A stretch of 24,232 nucleotides of DNA, from contig MNCI01004325.1 of the NCBI GenBank assembly GCA_015680685.1, positions 156,915 to 181,146 on the forward strand, given 5' to 3'. The first letter of the stretch is position 1. Each line of letters begins with the position of its first letter. Below, one piece after another: positions 1-10,293 of this stretch. Origin of the DNA: Gnetum montanum. Taxonomy: Eukaryota > Streptophyta > Gnetopsida > Gnetales > Gnetaceae. The position numbers and the translations under genes are program-made. The notes below the pieces were generated by a model. That model did no database searches, had not been told where the DNA came from, and saw only the letters and a program-made list of their open reading frames with translations.

Positions 1-1158
1 GTCAATCTCCTGATCCCAACTTAACAGAAAAGAAGGAGGTATGACAACTGGTACGGCCAAGGATCATCTTATGTTGGGGTTTCCCAAGCCTAAACCCCTC
101 ACTTCTGTGCCCTTGGCCCCACTAAAAATGATGAAGTTACGCAAATGCAACCATCTCCTCTTAGCCAGAAGAAACACATCCCTCGACCAAATGTCACTCC
201 CCCTCAAGAAATCTGTCTCTTAGGGCGAATGGAAGAGGAAAAGGGTGACAAGAAACCAGATCGTGGGTGGGATCTCTTCGATACCTTTACGCAAGTCAAA
301 CAGGCTCTAAAACAAAAAAATACAACATTAAGTCTTTATGACTTACTCATGATGTCATAGAAACATCGTGAGGCTATGGTTTGTATGCTAACGTCCATAC
401 CCGTGGACGAGAGCCTGCCAGCGGACGAAGAAGCAATTCATTTCATCATGCTTCCCCTCATCGTCGAAAAACCTGGGCCTACCTTGTTGACCTTTTGCGA
501 TGAGTCCATTAAGGACAATCCTGAAAAGGGTCACGTGACAACGGTGCCCATGTTCATCACCATCCAGGTTGGCCAACATCGAATCTAGAGAGTACATGTA
601 GACGATGGGGTGGCCACTAACGTCATCCCATATCCTATAGTGGATAAATTAGGCATAATTGATCAGATCAGTCCTACCAAAACATCGTGTCTAAAGTCGT
701 TCAATGGGGCACGAGTGTAAGTCAAAGGGATAGTGCACATCAACTTTGTGGCGAGGGATTAGTTCCCCACAGACGCAACATTTATCTTCATCGAAGAGAT
801 GCCTGGCTTCAATTTGATCCTAGGGAGGTCTTGGTTAGCTCAACTGAGGGTAGTTTCATCACCTATCCACCAGGAGATCCATCTACCCTACGCAGGAGGA
901 GAAGTGGTCATCCATGGTGATGAAATAACCCCTCAGGCTATCAATAACATAGAAATAGAACAAGGTTTGGAAATCGAAATTCCCGAAGACCAGGCCCCTA
1001 TCCAAACATTTGAAAAGGCTAAGACAATGGCTGATGACAGCTTAATTTGGGCTGAATTACCATTCCAAGAGGAAGACTATGGCGTGAAGGAGCAGGGTCA
1101 TCAATCTCCCCATTCTTATGCATCACCAAAAATAAAAGTAATCAGGAAACAACTATAG
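1..1158 (+). pseudogene. Element A gag C-terminus and aspartic protease (broken by stops)
   Basis: One reading frame runs from base 1 to the stop at 1156-1158. It is interrupted by stops at 22, 91, 358, 586, 718 and 760 but shows no frameshift. From residue 60 on it aligns almost residue by residue with element B's gag-protease on the other strand, for example TQVKQALKQKNTTLSLYDL, SFNGA and RSWLAQLRVVSSPIHQEIHL. The protease active-site triplet is Asp-Asp-Gly (601-609), where retropepsins usually have Asp-Ser/Thr-Gly. The later LILGRSWL stretch is the usual second protease motif. The protease would cut the Gag-Pol polyprotein in the particle. The zinc-knuckle part of gag is not within the window. 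Clearly a pseudogene. Confidence 0.85.
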
Positions 1159-1250
1159 AGTTAGCGAATAAACACGTTAGCGCAACAGGTTGTCTCAATC
1201 CACGGTGTTTCTTGTTATGCATTTTACGCTCTTTCTTCTTCCATTGTTAC

Positions 1251-1640
1251 TATGGTCGTGGCCCAAAATGGCCTAAAACTAGCGAAGGCCCGAAATGGCC
1301 TAAAACTAATCGTGGCCTGCCATGGCTTAAAACTGGTGATTTGGTGTTATTTGTTTTATCCTTTCATGCATGTAGCCATGGCCCGAAATGGCCTAAAACT
1401 AGCCATGGCCCAAAATGGCCTAAAACTAGCCATGGCCTGAAATGGCCTTAAACTACCCATGGCCCGCAATGGCCTTAAACTACCTATTTCAATCACAGCT
1501 TACACTTGAACTAATCAAGGCCCGAAATGGCCGTAAACTAACAATTTCATTTACGCTTCACATTTGAATTATTTAGTGGCCCGCAATGGCTTTAAACTAG
1601 TAACTTCATTGACGCTACACTCTCAAACTAACTATGACTT
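1251..1640 (+). repeat. 27-bp tandem array (GGCC-N6-GGCC-TAAAACTAG unit) after the protease
   Basis: About seven copies of a 27-base unit (tggcccgaaatggcctaaaa followed by ctagcca, with variants) lie at 1257-1340 and 1377-1485, split by 37 unrelated bases. Beyond 1485 the same core returns at wider spacing (about 1518 and 1580). Each unit contains an inverted GGCC pair around a six-base centre. The block separates the sense protease stop (1158) from the 3' end of the antisense gene (1803). Element B has the same kind of array at the equivalent place (15440-15665). The apparent open frames across 1212-1451 come from the repeat and are not genes. Confidence 0.9.
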
Positions 1641-1802
1641 GTCATAATGCCAAAACCTACGATTTCATTTACGCTTTACATAAAAAGGAAACAACAAAAG
1701 ACCATTAAACTCAAGACAAAATTTGCATTTAGTACATTAAAGAAAAAATATTGTCTCTCATTCCGTTCCACCACAATAAAAACTATGGCTAATATAGCCA
1801 CG

Positions 1803-4800
1803 CTATGCATCTCCCTTATCACCACTGTCTCTCGTATCTCCCAGCTCAACCTCTACTTTGAGGAAATCATCCTCATAGGGGCCACCCTTTTCATCAGGGA
1901 TCTCTTCGTGAGGGTGGCCCTCCTTGTGAGGCTCTTCAGTAGGGGGTTGCTCGCCACGGCATTGACTATCTTCATTACGCTCTGCTTCCTGTAGACCCTC
2001 TTCATGAGGACCGCCACCTTCGTTAGCTTCATCCTGCTGAGGATTTTCCTCAGGTCGTTCCTGCGATCAGACATGGCACATGTATTAACATCACCATGAA
2101 AACTAGGTATGACAAAAACACAATAACACTACGACTTACTTGTGACGGTCTTGCATCGATAGCAAAAGGGACTTGTTCTAAGCCAACCCATAGACGTTGC
2201 ATAATTTCGTCCTTGGTAAGCTCAGACCAAACCCCATTCCCTATATTAGCTCTGGCCTTGACCTTTCCCTTCTCCACAGGAGTCCATCAGGGTGGTTCAG
2301 GGAAGAAAAAAGGAACAGTAGTTTCCCCCCAGGAAGAGTCATTTTCCTTTCTGGAGAGGAACTTACCATCACTTGCTCTTGAAACTTTTGAAATGCTCCA
2401 GAAGCACCAATGACGTCGAGGAATAGCTGAAGGGATTGAGCCTCAACGACAGAATCCCTGTAACATTGACGATAGGCAACGCTTTCCCGTTTATAAACAT
2501 GTTTATGGTCTTTCTGTGTCTGCCCCCATTCTTGGACACTCGTGCTAAAGTCCTTCCAGTCCTGGTTTTTCTGAGCTAGGAGATCCATCTGCATCCGCTG
2601 CTCGACCAATTCATGGCTGGTTTGGACACTGTTCCTGACAACCATTCAATAACGGGCATAGTCAACAATAGCCGTCCACCAGTCCTCGTTGTTCGTCCCC
2701 TGAGCCTGCAGGAATTTGTTCTGCAACCTCAAATCCCCAACCTCGTAACTTAGAGCCACCTGCTCCTTCTCTGACCTTTGTAGTCTCTTCCAAAGATCTT
2801 CATTCATGTTTTGGCATTCCCATAAGGAGTGAGTCAAGCAAATAGCACATTTATGCATCTCATCGTAAATGTTGCGTGACATGACGGTTGCTTCCGATGG
2901 AGGTTCGGTGGTGTCTAAGTCAATAGGCTCTGACGGATCCCATCTAAGGCAAGCTCCTAGTAATATGAAATGGCGGTTAGGCATAATTAGGTAGCATAAT
3001 GCCATGATGCAATAACCCCTGCATAATGATCATAATGTACTGGCTTCAGGATCGACTCGCTCTAAGCGACCGATCATATCGTTGACGACGCCTTCCATAA
3101 AGGCAAATTTATCCAGAAATTCACCCCAGGATCGGGTTGCCACTGTTGATAAGTCTACGCTTTGATCACCTATTACGCAGGATAAATTACATGTGAAGAC
3201 ATAACTAAGGTGTTACGATGACTAATACAACCTCCAGAAGCAGTAGCGTAAAGTTTACCGTTCGACCAAAGTTAACTTCATCAAATGACAAACCACTTAC
3301 CTTTTCCAGTCCCAGCCGCCAGGACTCTGGCATCCTCCGCTGCTACTTCCTCTTCATGCATAGGAACTTGCGTACCACTTGCCTTATTAGCTAGGGCATC
3401 TTTTTCAAAGGTCGGGGCCCCTTCCTTGCACCGAAAAACCATAGCCCTTGTTTTAGGGGTCAACCGCTCCACAACCTTCTCCTTCGCTGTCACATAACAT
3501 AGTTAGTTAACATAGGATTTTACCCTCATTCAATAGACATTATGCAATGTAATAGTGTCTATATGCAACATAACCATGAACATTAACACACTTCTTTACT
3601 TACTAGCTAGAGGATTACTCCTCTAAAACCTGACTTGCATCTTCTTCCCCACACCACCTGCTAGATCGGCAGGTCCCTTAGTCAAACGAGGCTTCTTCCA
3701 TTGCACCAATGAATCCACTATTTCAGGCGCCAAGTGCTTCCCCCTTGACACATCACCAGTGTAAGAGGGGAGTGCCCCACCCATGTTTTCTTGACCCCAC
3801 ATTCGAGGTGTCGCCATATCTCTAGTCGTTACTAACAACGACTCCCCGATTCCTTTAGGAGTGTCTTGCGACCGGGTAGTGCCGAAAACATGGGAGATCC
3901 ATGGTTTGGAAATCTGGCTGTGGTCTTATTGTACCCAGACCCCATTCCTTTGGACTACCAGAAATTCAACAAAACACCGGAAGCAAGCTATGAAGAAGGA
4001 AAAATGCACATTGAAACAAGACTCAAACTTCTTGCGAAGCTTGACCATTTCAACGTGCAAGCCTTCAGCAAAATAGCTCACCCAATTGAACCGAGTCCCC
4101 TCCTCCATGACCTCTCGCATAATTCAGGCCGATTCTATGGTAAGGAATCTCCCTTGCAAGAGTGTCTTGGGGAAGGTTCGGGCTCGAAAAAGGGGATAAA
4201 TAGTATTGGCCACCTCCAACTTGATCCTGTCAGCAGGGATCCCCTTAGCCTCCTTCTTAACCCCTAGCCACTCCTCTATCTCTTGCTGGTACTTAGAACT
4301 CCTCTTCGACTTTTCCTCATGGGAAAGCCGTTGGAGGGGATGCCAAAGAGATCGGTGAACAGTTGAGTGTCTATATCAAAATTCACATGCACATTACGCA
4401 CGCATATGCAAAGATGCTCAGCCTCTTAACTGAAGGAGTTGATGAGGGTCAACATTTCACCTGTGGTAACATCAGAGGTTATGGCCAAGAATAGGTCTAG
4501 CAGTCTAGCCTCCCGAAGATTATTGGTTAACACAACTGGGGCTGCTCTATGGCCATGCCAACATTGTGTCTCCTTTATATCACCATAACGGAAGAAGAGA
4601 CTGTTTGCCTCGCGATCGGAGGCCATGATCGTAATTTCCTGTGATTCCCTGACTGCTAACATAAAACAATAGTTAAGCCAAAGTTACAAAAATGAGACAA
4701 CCTCATACATCATCACCAGCTAATAACATTCATGCAATTCATCATCATAATAAAGTTTACCAGGCCCAAATGGCAAAGGAAATGGAGGGATTTTCCTTTG

Positions 4801-6213
4801 CATGTCTACGACGGTGAGGGGAGGATCCAAAGTCCACTCCTTATCTAGCCATCTGAATTTTTTGCATTTGGAAAAGAAGTCGGCATAGCAGGTAGGGTAT
4901 TCTGGGATTTCGAACGCTAGTTGTCCCATGACAGCGGCTCATACGTTGCTAATAGAAGTGAATTCCCTTATAGCCCTTTCTATCAATGATAATGTATCGT
5001 TATTGCCTAGGAGACCGCTTTCATTGATGAAGAATCTACATCACAGAAGATAGGAAAATTATTTACGCTCAACATAAATTTAAATAATAGTTAGCATATC
5101 GCAACACGTCAAAAAGAAACAAAACAAAAAAACTTACCTGCCTGCAAAATGCACGGTACCAGGTGGATTCTGAAAGTAGGTTGTGAGATGATGGGCCACA
5201 AATAGAGTGTTGTAGGTGTGATAACAGTTAAACTTGGGCATCTCTCAGATCCAACTCAAATACCTCAAACCTTTAGTGCTCTTTTCCCAGTCTTGCACCC
5301 ACACAGTTTCAACAGCGCCATCTTTCAAAAATATCAAGATGCCCTGTGTCGGCCCAACTAGCAGCATCTCTAAAATAGCAGTAGCTACATCACCTGGTAG
5401 ATGCGACCAGATGATTACACTATAATTACGAAGCAAAAACTGCAAGAACTCCTGCGCGCTCCTTCGGAACCACACTGCCTCCTCCTTTATACGAGCATGA
5501 GGAGGAGGAACATTGGCTGCGGGAACATGTACTCAGCATAGAACGCCCATGATGTCCAAAATGATTAGGATAGGCTTTAGCATAATTCTGTACAAAAAAA
5601 ATGCATTACTATTAGACAAACCATTTAGACATAAAAATTCACCACGCAACATTAGGGTTCTCCTGATTCCTAGAAAATTATAGATTTCACTAGAAACGCA
5701 TGGCCAAAATCACCCAAACCCTTGTAATAGCTCAAGGTCTATCTTTGACAACGGAAATGAAAGCAACATTGTGTATTACTCCAGTGTAACATGCAACTAT
5801 TATGGGAGAAAAGGAAAAGAAAGAAGAACCCTGATTATGTTACCCACAAGTACAATACCTAGACTTTTCGATTATACACTACGTTTGCTCAGTATTACTC
5901 AACGTTACCTAAACCCTCATAACAATACAAGGTCCATCTCCAATAGCGAAGACAAAGGTAATATCGCAAACCACAATAGCTTAGTCTGCATAAATAGATA
6001 TTAACGCTCGACGTAACATGCACATTCAAAAAATATACAACTACGATGCTACAACAAACATAACAATAGTGCAAGAGGATGAAAGGCGACTTACTAGTTG
6101 AGTGGAGTAACTTTTTGAGCCTCAACTTTAGCCTGTGAAGCTCACGGAAAACTCTCCTACACTTCGTCAATCCTTGCCAGTCTAGCATTCTTCCCTTTGA
6201 CCTTTGGCGCCAT
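1803..6213 (-). pseudogene. Eight-exon antisense accessory gene of element A (FCP1/HAD-like N-terminus, acidic C-terminus)
   Basis: The model runs from ATG at 6213 to TAG at 1803 with exons 6213-6095, 5587-5138, 5035-4761, 4652-3604, 3486-3301, 3169-3041, 2956-2140 and 2060-1803, about 3.28 kb or 1,090 codons. All seven introns start GT and end AG, most with GTAAG-type donors, and the codon phase carries correctly across every junction. Exons 2-3 resemble an FCP1/NIF-type HAD phosphatase. Exon 4 is a long region I do not recognise. Exons 6-7 are charged and probably helical (WGEFLDKFAFMEGVV; EDLWKRLQRSEKEQ). Exon 8 is an 84-residue Glu/Asp/Pro/Gly-rich tail. Exon 1 has two stops, exon 2 two, exon 3 one, exon 4 several plus a frameshift near 4320, and exon 7 one stop plus a frameshift near 2290-2310. 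Exons 5 and 8 are open. The gene sits between protease and RT, antisense to both. Its function is unknown; this copy is dead. Confidence 0.8.
4761..5587 (-). other. FCP1/HAD-phosphatase-like domain in exons 2-3 of the antisense gene
   Basis: Read on the minus strand, exon 2 opens with KPILIILDIMGVLC, which fits the HAD motif I strand (hydrophobic run, Asp-x-x-Gly). Many plant FCP1-like proteins likewise have Asp-Leu-Asn-Gly there. Next comes EFLQFLLRNYSVIIWSHLP, matching the motif II strand ending in WS/WT, then VWVQDW, and finally YNTLFVAHH followed by FQNPPGTVHF. That last part fits the NTL-hydrophobic-Asp-Asp and NPP motif of FCP1-like enzymes, but the Asp pair is replaced by Ala-His. Motif I also lacks the second Asp. 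The fold assignment is by motif order, and catalysis is probably lost. Two stops interrupt exon 2 and one interrupts exon 3. Confidence 0.65.
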
Positions 6214-6802
6214 ATTTTCAATTGAACAAGTTTTCACAAAATCGTCTATTCACTCCTTGCTTCCGCTCCCTTTATGCTATAGCTAGATTCAAATTCGCGA
6301 TATCTATGGCCTGTTCTAAGCGTGAACCAATGGTTTATAAATGAAATGTTTGAAGTTAACTAATTTTTTCTACCCGATCGATGCAGAACTTTCCCGAAAC
6401 ACCAGTGTCAGCATGACACAAAATGCGAAGATCAGGGCATTAATTTCGTAGATATCGTGTGAATTACGGTCTGAAATGACCCTAAACTAACACATAGCTT
6501 ATCACCTCGTAATCCAGTCGCATTAACTACAGTCTGTACAAAAATTCAAATCTAATTATTTTGACATGCTAGACACGCCACATTGCATCTTTCATCTTAC
6601 TTAACAGAAGTCATACGCTAGCATCTAGGAAGCCTGGCTCATTATCTTCTCACAAACCATGCATATTTGTAACGGTCCACTAAGACCTTAAACTAGAAGT
6701 TTCTCTAATATGTAACTCTGACTCAAAGAAAACCAAACTCTTATTGTTCAACAGATTGGCAGAAAAACAATATAACAACTTCCGTTTTTGGTGATTTTGC
6801 AG
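6214..6802. other. Non-coding gap between the antisense gene and pol, with a candidate sense splice acceptor
   Basis: There is no coding sequence in either direction. It holds the antisense TATA box, two weak relatives of the 27-base unit (near 6470-6495 and 6672-6700, each ending in a TAAACTA core), and at its right end a T-rich tract ending TTTTGCAG at 6795-6802. That is a good sense-strand splice acceptor directly before the first well-conserved pol codons. Ogre-type elements are known to have an intron between protease and RT, so the acceptor fits the family. Confidence 0.5.
6334..6339 (-). promoter_or_regulatory. TATA box of the antisense gene
   Basis: Minus-strand TTTATAAACC lies about 120 bases upstream of the antisense ATG (6213). 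This would leave a 5' untranslated leader of about 90 bases if transcription starts 25-35 bases downstream. It is in the non-coding gap before the pol frame, so it is distinct from the LTR promoter. The evidence is the motif and its spacing only. Confidence 0.45.
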
Positions 6803-9800
6803 GGCAATTCGCAAATGGATGCAACTTTATCTGCACCCTTATCCTTAACAGGCCCATATGGAGAGATCATTAAACAGCTCAATCACACGCTAATAAGAAC
6901 AAACCTTTTCCTTTGTGACGCAACCATAGCAACATCAAAAATATCCCCAGAATGGCTAGAACATCTTGCCCAAACTCTAGACCTAGAAGCTGGCGATGTG
7001 ATCGAGGACCCTCTCAACGAGGTCCTTGTGGTTACGCATAAAGGTAAAAGTAAAACCCTCAAGGTTAGTTCCCTTCTAGACCAACAGACACAAAGTGACA
7101 TAATGCAAATGCTCCAAAATAACACTGCTGTATTTGCGTGATCATACCAAGACATGCCGGGATTAGACCCGAGATTAATATAGCATAACATAATCTTAGA
7201 CTCATGCATCAAAGCAATTAGATAGAAAGCACAAAAGATTAAGCCAAAAATCACGCTACCAGTGCATAATGAAATCACCAAGCTGTATCAAGCTAGTTTC
7301 ATTTGCACAGTTGATTACTCAAACTGGGTGTCCAACATCGTAGCTGTCTCTAAGAAAATAGGAGGCATACGCATCTGCATAGACTTCCGGGATCTGAACA
7401 AGGCCACGATTAAGGACAATTTCCCGTTACCGAGTATCAACCAACTGATTGATACAATAGCTGGTCATGCGCTTCTATCCTTTATGGATGGTTTCTCAGG
7501 TTATAATCAAATTCGTATTAATCCAAAATATCAATTGACCACAACATTCATGATGCCCTGGGGGACTTTCTGTTACACTATGATGTCCTTCGAGCTAAAA
7601 AATGCTGAAGCAACGTATCAACGAGCCATGACATACACCTTTAGTGATTACCTCTTAGGGAGATTGAACGACTATGTAGATGACATAGCTATCAAGTCTG
7701 TAAAGTCAGAAGATCATTCGGACGATCTAGAGTTAGTCATTAAACGATGTCTCAAGCATGACTTATAGGTCAACCCAAAGAAATGCGTATTCGGAGTTAA
7801 AACCGAATGCATGTTGGGGTTTGTGGTATCAGAGACTGGCATCTAAGTCGATCCCGACAAGGTCAAAGCCATCGTTGATTTAACGCTACCTACAAACCTC
7901 AAAGAACTATGTTGGTTGCAAAGTAGGCTACAATTTATTAGGCGATTCATTTTGAAGTTAACAGATAAGTTACATCCTATGCAACATCTCCTTAAGAAGG
8001 GTATTAATTTTGAATGGACCGATGACTGCCAGCGTGCATTTGACAACTTGAAGAAGGAGCTGCAACACTTACTAACGGTTTTCCCACCACAAAGGGATCA
8101 ACCTTTTTACATTTATCTAGCAAGCTCAGACGTGTCTATAGCTGCGTTACTTTGCCAAAAAAGGAACAATGAGTTAGAAGCCCCTATCTATTATTTGAAT
8201 CATGCTCTATTTGCGTACAAAACAAAGTACAATGAAGTGGAGCGTAACTATTTGGCATTAGTTTTCGCACTCAAGAAATGTAGACACTATCTTTTCCGCG
8301 GCCAGGTCAACATAATTTGTAAAAGCAATATTCTGTGAGCTATCTCAAATAACTTGTATGAGAGTAGTAGGATAGATCGCTGGAAGGCTATCACAACCGA
8401 ATTCAACTTGCATTATGTTGGCCAATCGTCCACTAAAGGTCAAGCTATAGCTAACCAGCTAGCAACATCGCCTATTAACGATCAAGCTACGATAGAGCCA
8501 GAATTCCCGGATGAGCATGTACATAGTTTAAGCCCTATATCAACAAGCCTCGAAGCGATGTTATACTTCGACAGAGCTTCGACTACCAGAGGCGGCAGTG
8601 TCGCCACTATCATTATGCTCTCCCCTGAGGATGTACGTCCACTGGCTTACCGCCTAGCCTTCCCTTGTATGAACAACGTGGCAGAGTATGAGGGGCTCCT
8701 CAAGGGATTGTTGACAGCTAGGGAACTCCATGTTCAACACCTAGAAATTCAAGGTGATTCGATGCTCGTCATCAATCAAATCATAGGGGTCTAGGCCTGT
8801 AAAGCTGTGCATCTATAGCCCTACTATGATATGGCTAAAGATCTCCTAAAACAATTCATGACTACCAATGTCCAACACGTGCCACGTAATGAAAACACCG
8901 TAGCCGATGCACTGGCCACACTGGCATTGAACGTGCCACCACACTTGTTCGCCACTTGGCCTACTTTAATGATGGAATGTATAGACCCTATCATTCAAGC
9001 AGCGCAAATCTCTTCATTAAACATAGGAGGAACACTAGAATGGTACGACAACATTAAGACTTATCTTCTACATGGCGAACCACCGCACGAGCTAACACAT
9101 GCACAAAAAGATGTAGTGCACAAGCGTGCCAGGCAATACGTCATCATCAAAGACAGTACTCTCTATAGATGCTCTTTTGATGGGGTATTTCTAACCTGCG
9201 TTAATAATGATCAAGCATAACAAATAGTTAGCGAAGTCCACGAGGGGCTGTGTGGAGGACACGTAGCCCCGCGAGCCATGGCCGCTAAAATCAAACGCCT
9301 ATGGTACTATTGGTCGTATATGGAAAAAGATTTCCTTACCAAGGTCAAGACATGTGACACGTGCCAACATTACAAAAACTTAATACATGTGTCACCAACT
9401 GAGTTACACACCACACAGATTACTTAGCCATTCCAATGATGGGGTCTAGATATCATAGGTCCCATCACGCCTAAATCTTCTGCAGGACATAGCTTCATTA
9501 TCACCGCCACTGAGTATTTCACAAAGTGGGTTGAGGCTATCCCTCTACGGAAGATTACATCTCAACAGGTTTGCCATTTTATCTTAGACAATATAGTAAC
9601 CAGATTTGGACTCTCTATGACTATTGTGACTAACAACGAACCACAATTTAGTAGTACAAAAACCAAATCTTTTTGCGATAATCTTGGTATCAAGTAATCT
9701 TTTTCTTCACCCTATTACCCACAAGCAAATGGTCAAGTAGAAGCAACAAACAAGGTAATTATCAATCTACTCAAGAAGATGCTCAGTAACAACAAAAAAC

Positions 9801-10288
9801 GATGGCATGAAAAAATCCTCTACGTGCTCTGGGCGTATCGTACGATGTGCAGAATGGCTAAAGATAGGACACCTTACACCCTAGTCTATGGATCCGAAGT
9901 AGTGTTTCCCTTGGAATTATAGGTTCCCTCATTGCGGATGGTCCTCTCCACTGTTATAAATGAGACTCAACACAAAGAGTCCAGAATCATGGATTTGGAC
10001 TCAATGGAGGAGAAATGCATCTAGATGCTCAACACCATCGAAAGATATCAAGACAAACAAATACAGAAGCATCGGCATAATCTACATCAACAATCAATCA
10101 AGAAAGGAGACCTAGTTCTCAAGGCCATTCGTGAACTAGTAGGAAAATTCTCTGCAAACTGGGAAGGCCCTTTCCTGGTCATCGACGCATACGGCAGCAA
10201 ATATCAACGACAACGAGCACTCGAACCCAGTGAATCATCTGTATTTGAAGTGGTACCACATCTAAGCATCGACTCATCTCAAATGTAA
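6803..10288 (+). pseudogene. Element A pol: RT, RNase H, archaeal-type RNase H, integrase (14 internal stops, no frameshift)
   Basis: A single frame runs for 3.5 kb. The N-terminal linker (6803-7260) leads into RT (7290-7870), with FPLPSINQLID and the catalytic YVDD at 7673-7684. The RT-linked RNase H follows (about 8095-8340). The second RNase H (8555-8930) keeps its four acidic residues: Asp 8570, Glu 8684, Asp 8756, Asp 8906. Integrase has the zinc-binding His/His/Cys/Cys (9239, 9260, 9353, 9362), Asp 9449 and Glu 9740, but the second catalytic Asp is Asn (codon 9632). It ends with a GPFLV-type C-terminal domain. Stops are at 7139, 7181, 7223, 7766, 7844, 8336, 8792, 8816, 9218, 9425, 9437, 9695, 9920 and 10022, mostly where Trp, Gln or Arg is expected. 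The RT loop SFELKNAEAT also shows Gly-to-Glu change. This is a dead copy of a Gag-Pol replication polyprotein. Confidence 0.92.
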
Positions 10289-10293
10289 GGTAA

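Noticed and set aside
1212-1451. Open frames made of repeated GPKWPKTS-like and ARNGLKLA-like peptides
   Set aside because: They are translations of the 27-base tandem array, open in more than one frame because the unit is a multiple of three. No domain or start context supports a protein.
2096-2413. Plus-strand open frame over exon 7 and intron 7 of the antisense gene
   Set aside because: It crosses a well-supported minus-strand intron, has no counterpart in element B and has no domain.
3285-3497. Plus-strand open frame opposite exon 5 of the antisense gene
   Set aside because: The minus strand has matching splice sites, phase and similarity to element B, so the plus frame is its shadow.
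1-6213. The antisense gene as a host gene into which two elements happened to insert
   Set aside because: Both elements have it at the same relative place, flanked by the same GGCC array and the same protease end, in different genomic contexts. Two independent host-gene hits would not give that.
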